A stretch of 64,000 bases of DNA from Haloactinopolyspora alba (lineage in GTDB: Bacteria; Actinomycetota; Actinomycetes; Jiangellales; Jiangellaceae). Below are positions 25,900 to 34,323 of this stretch, in pieces (within the stretch, counting starts at the first letter, position 1; each line of letters opens with the position of its first letter). The stretch covers positions 1-64,000 of the forward strand of contig NZ_PYGE01000025.1 of NCBI RefSeq assembly GCF_003014555.1, in the 5' to 3' direction. A program made the position numbers and the translations under genes. The notes beneath the pieces are model-generated. The model made no database searches and was not told where the DNA came from. It was given only the letters and a program-made list of their open reading frames with translations.

Positions 25900-27542
25900 C
25901 TGCCACCTTCCTGAGCCAGTTCGACCGTGGTCACGACGCTACGCAGCCCGTCCCCGGCCTCGATCGGCAGGTCCGCCAGCCGGTCGGTGAACCGGGCCGA
26001 ATCGGCCACCAGCACGGCCTCCACGCGCGTGGACAGGTCGGAGCGCGCCTGAGCGGCCAGCCGCCGGAGCGTCTCGTCGTCGACGACAGACGACAGTATG
26101 CGCCGTGCCACGGCCGCGGCACCGTCCGCCGAGTCCGGCGACACGGCGGCGATCGTCAGCGCCAGGGCGACACCCTCCACACCGTGCGGACGCGCCTGCA
26201 CGTCGTGGACGCCGGCGGAGCGGACCAGCTCGAGCACCGCCCTGCGCCACGCCCGCACCGCCTCGGCTGCCCGGTCGGAGAATCCGCGGCCCACCCGCGA
26301 CAGGTCGTCGTCGCCCAGCAGGGCCGCACCGGCCGGGTTCTCGCGCCACCGGTGGTCGGCCTGCGTGGCAGCCTGCTCGGCCTCGTCGACGACGAGCGCG
26401 GCGAGCGCGTGCTCCAGCGCCTCACCGACGTCGAGCGCCGGCTGCGGGCGCCCGCGCAGGAACGACACCGCCCGGCCGCGGAGCCCTTCGCCCCTGCCGG
26501 CGCGTGCGACGGTGCCGACGTACTCGCGCCACCTGGCCAGCGCCTCGCCGCGGACCAGGCTGCCGTCGCTCGCCGCGTCGTCGACGCGGGTCCGCGCGGA
26601 GCCGTAGGCACGGGCGACGTCGGACTCGAGCGCCGCACGCACCTCGCGTTGCCGGTCCGAGGCGTCGGCCAGCTCGCCCACCCGCCGTAGCACCTCGCCG
26701 ACGGCGCCGCCCAGTGTGCGCAGCACGATCTCGGTCCGCGCGGTGTCGTCGGCGGCCAGATCGTGCAGCCAGCCACGCACCGTCGCCGCCGCCGGGGCGG
26801 GCAGCAGGCCCTTCCCGTCCGGCGTCCCCTCCTCGACCACCAGCAACGGCGCGTCCCCGAGGCCGTGCCGGGTGAGCATGCTCGCGAGGTGGCCACGCAC
26901 TTCGCTGACCGCCTCGGGCGCCACCCGGTCCAGGACGACCGCGACCGCGGCGTGCCGGGCGGCGGCCGCTGCCAGCAGGTCCCACGGCACGGCGTCGGAG
27001 TACCGCGCCGCGGTGGTGACGAACATCCACAGGTCGGCGGCCTCCACCAGCTGCGTGGCCAGGGCGCGGTTCTCGGCCACGACCGAGTCGATGTCCGGCG
27101 CGTCCAGCAATGCGACACCGGCGGGCACGCCGTCGTCGGCGACGACGCGCAACGCGCCGCCCGCCCGGTCGTGGATCTCGACCCGGGGCAGGTCCGACAG
27201 CACGTGCTGCTCGTCGAACCACTCGGCGTCGTCGGGGTGGTGGATCAGCACCGGCGAACGGGTGGTGGGGCGCCGCACCCCGGTCTCCGTCACCGGACGG
27301 CCCACCAACGTGTTGACCAGTGTCGACTTCCCCGCGCCCGTAGAGCCGCCAACCACCGCCAGCAGCGGCGCGTCCTGGCGGTCGAGCCTGGGCAGGATGT
27401 AGTCGTCGAGCTGGGCGAGCGCCTGGCCGCGGGCCCGCCGGGCGTCCGCGACGTCACCGGACTCCAGCGGGAACCGCGTACTCGCGAGACGTCCGCGCAG
27501 AGCGGCGAGAGCATCGTGAATGCTCAGCTCAGCGGTTTCCAC
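25896..27542 (-). CDS. Dynamin-like GTPase, partner of the downstream GTPase
   Basis: A 548-residue soluble GTPase. P-loop GGSTGAGKST at 65-74, switch I RRPTTRSP around 90-97, and G3 DAPDIDS from 147. The expected G4 N/T-K-x-D is replaced by VVLDRVAPE, so guanine specificity may be altered. A long helical C-terminal part follows, without membrane helices. GTG 27542 is chosen because the conserved region starts immediately (LSIHDALAALRGRL); ATG 27611 in the same frame is an alternative. It probably works as a pair with the membrane-anchored GTPase next to it. Confidence 0.83.
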   Translation of the reverse strand: METAELSIHDALAALRGRLASTRFPLESGDVADARRARGQALAQLDDYILPRLDRQDAPLLAVVGGSTGAGKSTLVNTLVGRPVTETGVRRPTTRSPVLIHHPDDAEWFDEQHVLSDLPRVEIHDRAGGALRVVADDGVPAGVALLDAPDIDSVVAENRALATQLVEAADLWMFVTTAARYSDAVPWDLLAAAAARHAAVAVVLDRVAPEAVSEVRGHLASMLTRHGLGDAPLLVVEEGTPDGKGLLPAPAAATVRGWLHDLAADDTARTEIVLRTLGGAVGEVLRRVGELADASDRQREVRAALESDVARAYGSARTRVDDAASDGSLVRGEALARWREYVGTVARAGRGEGLRGRAVSFLRGRPQPALDVGEALEHALAALVVDEAEQAATQADHRWRENPAGAALLGDDDLSRVGRGFSDRAAEAVRAWRRAVLELVRSAGVHDVQARPHGVEGVALALTIAAVSPDSADGAAAVARRILSSVVDDETLRRLAAQARSDLSTRVEAVLVADSARFTDRLADLPIEAGDGLRSVVTTVELAQEGGR

Positions 27543-27656
27543 CCCGCAGATCTTGCCCGCTGACGGCGGTCGCGGCCAAGTCTCGTGGCCGCTTTGATGC
27601 CAATCGGTCATCTTCGGCCATCGCGGAGGGCACTGCCATGTGACATGGTACGGCTC

Positions 27657-28802
27657 ATGACCGTGGACCGTCTCCCCGAGGTCGTGGTGATCGGCGCCGG
27701 TGTCGTCGGTGCCGCGTGCGCCTGGTACGCGGCGCGTGCCGGGCTGCGCGTCACCGTCGTCGACCGCGGGCCGGTCGCCGGCGGAACGACGGGAGCGGGT
27801 GAGGGGAACATCCTCGTCTCCGACAAGCCGGCCGGCCCCGAACTCGAGCTCGCCCGGCTGTCGGTCCGGTGCTGGCGCGACCTCGCCGACGCGGTCGAGG
27901 GCTTCGAGTACGACCCGAAGGGCGGGCTCGTCGTCGCCGGCTCCGCCGCGGCGCTGGACGGGCTGCGGGCCACCGCGAGCGGACAGCGCGAACGCGGTGT
28001 CACGGCGACCGAGGTCCGGCCGGACGAGCTGCACGAGCACGAGCCGCACCTCGCCGACGATCTCGCCGGCGGCATGTACTACCCCGAGGACGCCCAGGTG
28101 CAGCCGGCCGCGGCCGCCGCGAGGCTGCTGCGCGACGCCCGGGCCCACGGCGCGGCCGTGCGGCCGAACGTCGAGGTCACCGGCGTGCTGCGCAGCCGGG
28201 ACGGGCTCGCTGGTGTGCGCACGTCCGCGGGTGACGTGCCGGCGGGGGCTGTGGTCAACGCTGCGGGCACATGGGGCGGCGAGATCGCGGCACTGGCCGG
28301 CGTCGACGTCCCGGTGCTGCCGCGGCGCGGGTTCGTCCTGGTGACCGAGCCGCTGCCGCCCGGGGTCGTCAGGCACAAGGTCTACGCGGCGGAGTACGTC
28401 TCGGACGTCGCCAGCGACGACGCGTCGTTGCAGAGCTCCCCGGTCATCGAGAGCACCGCCGCCGGCCCCGTCCTGCTCGGTTCCAGCCGCGAACGCGTCG
28501 GCTTCAACCGCACCCTCTCGGTGCCCGCGCTGCGGCGTATCGCCGCGCACGCGGTGCGGCTGTTCCCCGTGCTGGCCGGGGCGGACGTGCTGCGCGCCTA
28601 CCGCGGGTTCCGCCCGTACTGCCCCGACCACCTACCGGTCATCGGCCCCGACGCCCGTTGCCCGGGGCTGTACCACGCCTGCGGGCACGAGGGCGCCGGC
28701 GTCGGCCTGGCCGCGGCGACCGGGCACGTCGTCGCCCGGGCGCTCACCGGTCACCCGCCCGGCACCGACCCCACACCGTTTCTCCCGGAGCGTTTCGGAT
28801 GA
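27657..28802 (+). CDS. FAD-dependent D-hydroxyproline/D-proline dehydrogenase subunit (DadA/HcnC-like)
   Basis: A 381-residue flavoprotein with the dinucleotide-binding motif VVVIGAGVVGAACAWYAARAG at the N-terminus and the D-amino-acid oxidase fold. GTTGAGEGNILV and the C-terminal FRPYCPDHLPVIGPD and CGHEGAGVGLA match the small catalytic subunit of heteromeric D-hydroxyproline, opine or cyanide-forming dehydrogenases. The next two overlapping genes encode the [2Fe-2S] and second FAD subunits. It should oxidise the D-imino acid made by the epimerase at 31638-32639. Start ATG 27657; ATG 27645 is possible. Confidence 0.82.
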   Translation: MTVDRLPEVVVIGAGVVGAACAWYAARAGLRVTVVDRGPVAGGTTGAGEGNILVSDKPAGPELELARLSVRCWRDLADAVEGFEYDPKGGLVVAGSAAALDGLRATASGQRERGVTATEVRPDELHEHEPHLADDLAGGMYYPEDAQVQPAAAAARLLRDARAHGAAVRPNVEVTGVLRSRDGLAGVRTSAGDVPAGAVVNAAGTWGGEIAALAGVDVPVLPRRGFVLVTEPLPPGVVRHKVYAAEYVSDVASDDASLQSSPVIESTAAGPVLLGSSRERVGFNRTLSVPALRRIAAHAVRLFPVLAGADVLRAYRGFRPYCPDHLPVIGPDARCPGLYHACGHEGAGVGLAAATGHVVARALTGHPPGTDPTPFLPERFG

Positions 28803-29071
28803 GCGACACCTTCGACTTCGACGGCCGCGCGGTGCCGTTCGAGCCGGGCCAGACCGTCGGCGCGGCGCTGATCGCGGACGGCGTCCGGTCGTGGCGGACC
28901 ACCCGCGGCCGGGCCCGTCCGCGCGGCATCTTCTGCGGCATCGGCGTGTGCTTCGACTGCCTCGTGACCGTCGACGGCGCACCGAACCGGCGGGCGTGCC
29001 TGGTGCCCGCGACGACCGATCTGCCCGTGCGTTCACAGGAAGGGACCGGCCATGACGACCTCGACGTATGA
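28799..29071 (+). CDS. [2Fe-2S] ferredoxin-like subunit of the imino-acid dehydrogenase (HcnA-like)
   Basis: A 90-residue protein with a ferredoxin fold: VPFEPGQTVGAALIADGVRSWRTT, then FCGIGVCFDCLVTVDGAPNRRACL, which provides four cysteines for one [2Fe-2S] cluster. Its start overlaps the preceding stop by 4 nt, and its end overlaps the following gene by 20 nt. It is the electron-transfer (gamma) subunit of the three-part dehydrogenase. Confidence 0.88.
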   Translation: MSDTFDFDGRAVPFEPGQTVGAALIADGVRSWRTTRGRARPRGIFCGIGVCFDCLVTVDGAPNRRACLVPATTDLPVRSQEGTGHDDLDV

Positions 29072-30476
29072 CCTCGCCGTGGTCGGCGCGGGCCCGGCGG
29101 GGATGGCCGCCGCCGCGGCCGCGGGCGACGCGGGGTGCCGGGTCGCACTCGTCGACGCGGCCGAGCGGCCGGGCGGGCAGTTCTGGCGGCACCCGCCCGG
29201 CGGCATCGATCACGTCCGCGACCTGCACCACGATGTTCGGACGTTCCGCCGGCTGCACGCCCGGGTGCGCGGCACGGTCGAGCACCTGCCGGGGCACCAG
29301 GTGTGGACCGTCACGCGCGAGGACGACGCCTTCGGCCTGCACACCGTGCGCGACGGCGCGGAGGTCGTGTTCCGGGCTCGTGCGCTGGTGCTGGCCCCGG
29401 GGGCCTACGACCGCCAGCTCCCCTTCCCCGGCTGGGACCTGCCCGGCGTCTACACCGCCGGCGGCGCGCAGGCGCTGCTCAAGGAACATCAGGTCACGGT
29501 CGGCCGGCGGGTCGTCGTCGGCGGCACCGGGCCGTTCCTGCTGCCGGTCGCCGCCGGTCTGGCCGAGCGGGGCGTGAACGTGAGCGGCGTGTTCGAGGCG
29601 AACAGCCCCGGCGAGTGGCTGCGCCGCGGAGCGGGCGCGGTCCCGGTCGTGCGCTCGCCGCGGAAGCTGGCCGAAGGTGCCGGCTACGCGGCGGCCCTGG
29701 CCCGGCACCGCATCCCGTACCGGCCGCGGCACGCCGTCGTGGCGGCGCACGGCACCGACGAGGTCACCGCGGTCACCGTCGCGCGCCTGGACCGGTCCTG
29801 GAACGAGCTCGCGGGCAGCCGGCGGCGCATCCGGTGCGACGCCGTCGCCGTCGGCTGGGGGTTCGTCCCGCGCCTGGAGCTGCCCGCCGCGCTGGGCTGT
29901 CGCACGCGGGTCGACGTGGACGGTTCCGCCGTCGTCGACGTCGACGGGTTGCAGCGCAGCTCCGTACCGGACGTCTACGTCGCCGGTGAGGCCACCGGTG
30001 TCGGCGGCGCACAGTGGGCCGCGGTGACCGGTGAGATCGCCGGGCGGGCCGCCGCGGTGCGGCTGGGGTTTCCCTCGTCGTTCCCGGCGAGTGCGATGCG
30101 TCGCCGCCGGCACCTGCGCGCCTTCGCCACCGCGATGCACGCCGCGCACCCGGTCCGGGACGGCTGGCGCGACCGGCTGTCCGACGACACCGTGGTCTGC
30201 CGGTGCGAGGAGGTGACCGCCGGCGCCGTCACGCGGGCCGCGTCGGAGCTCGGCGGCACCGACGTCCGGTCCGTCAAGCTGCTCACCCGTGCCGGCATGG
30301 GCTGGTGCCAGGGACGCATCTGCGGCGACGCGACCGCGGGCCTGACTGCCGCTGCCGCCGGTGTCGACGTCGACCCGCGGGGGCACCTCGAGCGTCCCGT
30401 CGCGGTTCCCGTCCCGTTGGGCACCCTCGCCGCCGATCCGGCCGACGCCTCGCCCCGCGACGTCGACGTCACCTGA
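29052..30476 (+). CDS. FAD/NAD(P)-binding subunit with BFD-like Fe-S domain of the dehydrogenase (HcnB-like)
   Basis: A 474-residue flavoprotein. Residues 6-35 hold the first Rossmann motif (VVGAGPAGMAAAAAAGDAG) and about 150-175 a second one (VVVGGTGPFLLPVAAGLAERG). The C-terminal part from about residue 375 is a BFD-like [2Fe-2S] domain with CRCEEVTAG and GWCQGRICG. This is the large subunit of HcnB/OoxA/D-hydroxyproline dehydrogenase alpha type. AGGAAGGGACC precedes ATG 29052. The stop codon lies inside the first of three strong hairpins. Confidence 0.85.
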   Translation: MTTSTYDLAVVGAGPAGMAAAAAAGDAGCRVALVDAAERPGGQFWRHPPGGIDHVRDLHHDVRTFRRLHARVRGTVEHLPGHQVWTVTREDDAFGLHTVRDGAEVVFRARALVLAPGAYDRQLPFPGWDLPGVYTAGGAQALLKEHQVTVGRRVVVGGTGPFLLPVAAGLAERGVNVSGVFEANSPGEWLRRGAGAVPVVRSPRKLAEGAGYAAALARHRIPYRPRHAVVAAHGTDEVTAVTVARLDRSWNELAGSRRRIRCDAVAVGWGFVPRLELPAALGCRTRVDVDGSAVVDVDGLQRSSVPDVYVAGEATGVGGAQWAAVTGEIAGRAAAVRLGFPSSFPASAMRRRRHLRAFATAMHAAHPVRDGWRDRLSDDTVVCRCEEVTAGAVTRAASELGGTDVRSVKLLTRAGMGWCQGRICGDATAGLTAAAAGVDVDPRGHLERPVAVPVPLGTLAADPADASPRDVDVT

Positions 30477-30503
30477 TCAACTCCAACGTGGATCAGGTGA
30501 CGT
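30466..30503 (+). terminator. Strong hairpin overlapping the stop codon (hairpin 1 of 3)
   Basis: ACGTCACCTGATC (30466-30478) and GATCAGGTGACGT (30491-30503) form a perfect 13-bp stem with a 12-nt loop. The TGA stop of the dehydrogenase large subunit is inside the 5' arm. No U-tract follows, so it may be a structured 3' end rather than a classical terminator. Confidence 0.6.
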
Positions 30504-30527
30504 GAGCGACTGATTCAGCGGTGCTCT

Positions 30528-30573
30528 GTCACCTGATCGTTCCGCGTCCAGCGCGTGGACATGATCAGATGAC
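30528..30573 (+). repeat. Related hairpin (2 of 3)
   Basis: GTCACCTGATC (30528-30538) repeats the arm of hairpin 1 and pairs with GATCAGATGAC (30563-30573), one mismatch in 11 bp, across a 24-nt loop. Same motif and same orientation as the neighbouring hairpins. Confidence 0.6.
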
Positions 30574-30612
30574 GCCACTCGAGTGCTGAGCCGGCGTCCT
30601 TTGCGCACCTGA

Positions 30613-30646
30613 ACACCTGATCATCTTCACCGAGATGATCAGGTGT
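30613..30646 (+). terminator. Very stable hairpin (3 of 3)
   Basis: ACACCTGATCATCT (30613-30626) and AGATGATCAGGTGT (30633-30646) form a perfect 14-bp stem with a 6-nt loop, about 30 bp upstream of the palindromic operator before the deaminase gene. With the two preceding hairpins it separates the dehydrogenase genes from the rest of the cluster. Confidence 0.65.
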
Positions 30647-30677
30647 CGGAGGCCTGGTTGAGGACCATCCGCAGAGT

Positions 30678-30696
30678 GTGCAATATTACATTGCAC
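30678..30696 (+). promoter_or_regulatory. Palindromic operator, probably for the cluster's GntR regulator
   Basis: GTGCAATATTACATTGCAC is a perfect 7-bp inverted repeat with a 5-bp centre. It is AT-rich against its surroundings and lies 22 bp before the ATG of the deaminase gene. Its size and TGCAAT half-sites suit an FCD-type GntR protein, and one is encoded four genes downstream in the same operon. Confidence 0.75.
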
Positions 30697-30718
30697 TGAT
30701 GCTGGCGGGAGGGTCCGA

Positions 30719-31624
30719 ATGACAGCTGCCGACGTACGCGCGAAACCCTGGCACGGCGTGTTGGTCGCCACGGCGCTGCCGTTCCGTGACGACGCCTCGG
30801 TCGACCTCGACCGCTACGCCGAGCACGTGCGGTGGCTGGCCGACAACGGCTGCGACGGCGTCTGCCCGAACGGCTCCCTGGGCGAGTACCAGGTGCTCAC
30901 GCCGGACGAGCGCGCCGCCGTCGTCCGCACGGCCGTCGAGGCGGCGCCTGCCGGGTTCACCGTGATGCCCGGGGTCGGTGCCTACGGTGCGCGCGAAGCC
31001 CGGGCCTGGGCCGAACAGGCCGCCGAAGCCGGCGCACAGGTGCTGATGGCGCTGCCGCCGAACGCCTACCGCGGTGACGACCGCGCCGTCGTCGAGCACT
31101 ACCGCGAGATCGCCAAGGCCGGGTTGCCGGTCTCGGCGTACAACAACCCGATCGACACCAAGATCGACCTCCGGCCGGACCTGCTGGCGACGTTGCACGC
31201 CGAGGGCCTCGTGGTCGGCGTCAAGGAGTTCACCGGGGACCCGCGGCGGGCCTACCGCCTGGCCGAGACGGCTCCGGGGCTCGACGTGCTCATCGGCACC
31301 GACGACTCCGTGCTCGAGGTGGGCCTCGCCGGCGCCAAGGGATGGGTAGCGGGCTATCCGAACGCGCTGCCGCGTTCGTGCGTCCGGCTGTACCGCGCGG
31401 TACTCGCCCACGACCTCGACACCGCACTGCCCCTCTACCGGCAGCTGCACGGACTGCTGCGCTGGGACGTCGACACCGAGTTCGTGCAGGCGATCAAACT
31501 GTCGATGGACGTCGCCGGACGCTACGGCGGACCGTGCCGCCCGCCCCGCCAGCCTCTGCTGCCGAACGCCGAGCGCGACGTCCGGGAACGCACCGAGGCC
31601 GCGCTGGCCGCGGGCCTGACCTGA
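30719..31624 (+). CDS. DHDPS-family lyase, probable pyrroline-4-hydroxy-2-carboxylate deaminase
   Basis: A 301-residue class I aldolase-fold enzyme. Schiff-base Lys169 lies in VGVKEFTGD, Tyr141 in SAYNNP and the GSLGEY motif at 52-57 corresponds to G-T-T-G-E in dihydrodipicolinate synthase. In hydroxyproline catabolism a member of this family converts 1-pyrroline-4-hydroxy-2-carboxylate into 2,5-dioxopentanoate plus ammonia. The neighbouring epimerase and dehydrogenase support that assignment over lysine synthesis. GGGAGG precedes ATG 30719. Confidence 0.82.
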   Translation: MTAADVRAKPWHGVLVATALPFRDDASVDLDRYAEHVRWLADNGCDGVCPNGSLGEYQVLTPDERAAVVRTAVEAAPAGFTVMPGVGAYGAREARAWAEQAAEAGAQVLMALPPNAYRGDDRAVVEHYREIAKAGLPVSAYNNPIDTKIDLRPDLLATLHAEGLVVGVKEFTGDPRRAYRLAETAPGLDVLIGTDDSVLEVGLAGAKGWVAGYPNALPRSCVRLYRAVLAHDLDTALPLYRQLHGLLRWDVDTEFVQAIKLSMDVAGRYGGPCRPPRQPLLPNAERDVRERTEAALAAGLT

Positions 31625-31637
31625 GGGGATCGCGCCG

Positions 31638-32639
31638 ATGCGCTCCAGCCGCGTCTTCCACGCCGTCGACTCGCACACCGAGGGGATGCCGACGCGGGTG
31701 ATCACCGGCGGCGTCGGCGTCCTGCCCGGCGACACGATGTTCGAACGGCGCCAGCGCTTCGTCCGCGACCGCGACGGGCTGCGCCGGCTGCTCATGAACG
31801 AGCCTCGAGGTCACGCCGCCATGAGCGGGGCGATCCTGCAGCCGCCCACCCGGGACGACGCCGACTGGGGCGTGCTCTACATCGAGGTGTCCGGCTGCCT
31901 GCCGATGTGCGGGCACGGCACCATCGGGGTCGCGACCGTCCTGGTCGAGACCGGGATGGTCGACGTCGTCGAGCCCGTCACGACGGTCCGCCTCGACACA
32001 CCGGCCGGGCTGGTCATGGCCGAGGTGTCGGTGCAGGACGGGGCCGCCACGTCGGTGACCATCCGCAACGTCGCCTCGTACAGCCACCAGCTGGACGCGA
32101 CGGTGCACGTGCCCGGCTACGGCGACGTCACCTACGACCTCGCCTACGGCGGCAACTTCTACGCCATCCTCGACCTCGACCAGCTCGGCATCGATTTCGA
32201 CCTGTCGCAGAAGCAGCGCATCCTCGACGCCGGGCTGGCGCTGATGGACGCGATCAACGAGCAGAACGCGCCGGTGCACCCCGAGAACCCCGCCATCGAC
32301 GTCTGCCACCACGTCCAGTTCGTCGCACCCGGGTCGGACGCGAAACGGTCGCGGCACGCGATGGCGATCCATCCGGGCTGGTTCGACCGCTCGCCGTGCG
32401 GCACCGGCACGTCGGCGCGGATGGCCCAGCTGCACGCGCGTGGTGAGCTGGACCTGGACACCGACTTCGTGAACGAGTCGTTCATCGGCACCCGGTTCGT
32501 CGGCCGGCTGGTCGAGGCGACGACGGTCGGCGACCGCGCCGCCGTCGTCCCCACCGTGACCGGCCGGGCGTGGATCACCGGCACCGCGCAGTACATGCTC
32601 GACCCCACCGACCCGTTCCCGGAGGGATTCGTGCTGTGA
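31638..32639 (+). CDS. Proline racemase family, probable 4-hydroxyproline 2-epimerase
   Basis: A 333-residue enzyme with both catalytic cysteines of the epimerase branch: Cys91 in PMCGHGTIG and Cys254 in RSPCGTGTSA. trans-3-hydroxyproline dehydratases of the same family carry Thr at the second site, so this one is an epimerase/racemase. VDSHTEGMPTRVITGG is the conserved N-terminus. It should convert trans-4-hydroxy-L-proline to the cis-D form used by the dehydrogenase encoded upstream. It lies 13 bp after the deaminase gene. Confidence 0.88.
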   Translation: MRSSRVFHAVDSHTEGMPTRVITGGVGVLPGDTMFERRQRFVRDRDGLRRLLMNEPRGHAAMSGAILQPPTRDDADWGVLYIEVSGCLPMCGHGTIGVATVLVETGMVDVVEPVTTVRLDTPAGLVMAEVSVQDGAATSVTIRNVASYSHQLDATVHVPGYGDVTYDLAYGGNFYAILDLDQLGIDFDLSQKQRILDAGLALMDAINEQNAPVHPENPAIDVCHHVQFVAPGSDAKRSRHAMAIHPGWFDRSPCGTGTSARMAQLHARGELDLDTDFVNESFIGTRFVGRLVEATTVGDRAAVVPTVTGRAWITGTAQYMLDPTDPFPEGFVL

Positions 32640-33571
32640 ACCTGCCGTACCTGGACGCGACGACGCTCGCCGCGCGGCTGCCGGCCGTGGACGCTGCCCA
32701 GGCGATCGAGGACGTGCTGCGCGGCGGGTTCGATCCCGAGGCCGACCCGCCTCGCGGCATCACCGACGCGCCGTCCGGACAGTTCCTGCTAATGCCGTCC
32801 GCGACGGGACCGTGGGCCGGTGTCAAGCTCGCCACGGTTGCCCCGGGCAATCCGAGCCGAGGGCTACCGCGGGTGCAGGCCGTCTACGTCCTGATGGACG
32901 GGACGACGCTGACTCCGGTGGCGCTGCTCGACGGCACGGCGCTGACGTCCTTGCGCACCCCCGCCGTCTCCGCGGCCGCGGTGCGTCACCTCAGCCCGCC
33001 CGACGCGACACGGCTGCTGGTGTTCGGCACCGGCCCGCAGGCGTGGGGACACGTGGAGGCGTTGCGTGCCGTCCGTCCGGTCTCGTCGGTGACGGTGGTC
33101 GGCCGCCGCACCGAGCCCACCGACGAGTTCGTCCGGCGCTGCCGCGACGCGGGCCTGACCGCACGGGCGGGCGAGCCGGCCGACGTCGCCGGGGCCGACC
33201 TGGTGGCGTGCTGCACGACGGCGCGCACTCCCCTGTTCGACGACCACCAGCTCGCCGCACACGCCTGCGTCGTCGCCGTCGGCTCACACGAACCCGACGC
33301 CCGCGAGGTCGGCGGGCAGACCGTACGCCGCAGCACCGTCGTGGTCGAGTCACGCGCCAGCGCCGCACGAGAGGCCGGTGACGTCATCATGGCGGCCACG
33401 GAACAGGACCCCGCCGACGACGCCGACGTGGTGGACGCGACACTGGCGGAGCTGGTGACCGGCCGCGTGCGGGTGGCACCGGGACGGCCCACACTGTTCA
33501 AGAGCGTCGGGATGAGCTGGGAGGACCTCGCGCTCGCCGCCGCCGCACACGACCCCGGGGATCAGCCATGA
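32636..33571 (+). CDS. Ornithine cyclodeaminase/mu-crystallin family, probable pyrroline-2-carboxylate reductase
   Basis: A 311-residue protein of the OCD family. It has the Rossmann stretch RLLVFGTGPQAWGHVEALRAV, KLATVAPGNPSRGLPRVQAVYVLMDGTTLTPVALLDGTALTSLRTPA (substrate loop) and the late VAVGSHEPDAREV and ESRASAAREAGDV. Family members in hydroxyproline clusters reduce 1-pyrroline-2-carboxylate to L-proline with NAD(P)H. GTG 32636 overlaps the epimerase stop and is preceded by GGAGGG. Confidence 0.82.
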   Translation: MNLPYLDATTLAARLPAVDAAQAIEDVLRGGFDPEADPPRGITDAPSGQFLLMPSATGPWAGVKLATVAPGNPSRGLPRVQAVYVLMDGTTLTPVALLDGTALTSLRTPAVSAAAVRHLSPPDATRLLVFGTGPQAWGHVEALRAVRPVSSVTVVGRRTEPTDEFVRRCRDAGLTARAGEPADVAGADLVACCTTARTPLFDDHQLAAHACVVAVGSHEPDAREVGGQTVRRSTVVVESRASAAREAGDVIMAATEQDPADDADVVDATLAELVTGRVRVAPGRPTLFKSVGMSWEDLALAAAAHDPGDQP

Positions 33572-34242
33572 CCGAGCCGCGACCGCTGGGCCTGCCGTCG
33601 TTCGCGCCGCGCACCAGCTTGCGCGAGCAGGTCGCCGACGCCCTCCGAGCGGCGGTCGTCGCGGGCGAGATGGTCCCGGGCCAGGTGTATTCGGCGCCCA
33701 CACTGGCGGCACGGTTCGGCATCTCCGCCACACCGGTGCGCGAAGCGATGCTCGATCTGGCCAAACAGGGCCTGGTGGATGTCGTGCGCAACAAGGGCTT
33801 CCAGGTCACCGAGGTCTCCGGTGCCGATCTCGACCAGATCACCGAGATCCGGCTGCTGCTCGAGCCGCCTGCCGCCGCCGCGGCCGCCACGGTCGCCACC
33901 GAGGACGACGTCGCGGCGCTGCGGCCGCTGGCCCGGGCCATCGTCGACGCGGCCGCCGCTGGAGATCTGATCGCCTACGTCGAAGCCGACCGCGAGTTCC
34001 ACGTCCGGCTGCTGACCATCGGCGGCAACCCGCGGCTGGTCGAGATCGTCAAGGACCTGCGGGCCCAGACCCGCCTCTACGGGCTGGCCGGTCTGGCCGA
34101 ACGCGGCCACCTCGCCGACTCGGCCGAGGAACACCTGCGGATGTGCGAGCTGCTCGCCGACGGCGACGCGCACGGTCTGGAGAAGCTCGTGCGCATCCAC
34201 ATCGGCCACGTCCGGCACGAGTGGGCCGGCGACGACAGCTGA
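33568..34242 (+). CDS. GntR family transcriptional regulator (FCD type)
   Basis: A 224-residue regulator. The winged helix is at residues 8-72 (LREQVADALRAAVVAGEMVPGQVYSAPTLAARFGISATPVREAMLDLAKQGLV), followed by the all-helical FCD ligand domain with a metal-site pattern (EADREFHVRLL, later EEHLRMCELLADGD and a C-terminal HIGHVRHEW). Its ATG overlaps the previous stop, so it is the last gene of the catabolic operon. It probably represses the operon through the palindrome at 30678-30696 and responds to a hydroxyproline-derived ligand. Confidence 0.88.
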   Translation: MTEPRPLGLPSFAPRTSLREQVADALRAAVVAGEMVPGQVYSAPTLAARFGISATPVREAMLDLAKQGLVDVVRNKGFQVTEVSGADLDQITEIRLLLEPPAAAAAATVATEDDVAALRPLARAIVDAAAAGDLIAYVEADREFHVRLLTIGGNPRLVEIVKDLRAQTRLYGLAGLAERGHLADSAEEHLRMCELLADGDAHGLEKLVRIHIGHVRHEWAGDDS

Positions 34243-34323
34243 CCCGGGCCTTGCGTGCACGTCCGCGCGCCCACTCCGCTACGGTCGGCCGCGAGAAGGA
34301 TCACGCGCTGTTTTGGAGGATCG

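Noticed and set aside
27543-28631. Long upstream extension of the second GTPase frame
   Set aside because: The extension lies antisense to the FAD dehydrogenase gene and has no similarity to GTPases; the conserved region starts right after GTG 27542.
31638-32639. trans-3-hydroxyproline dehydratase instead of epimerase
   Set aside because: Dehydratases of this family have Thr at the second catalytic position; here both cysteines (91 and 254) are present.
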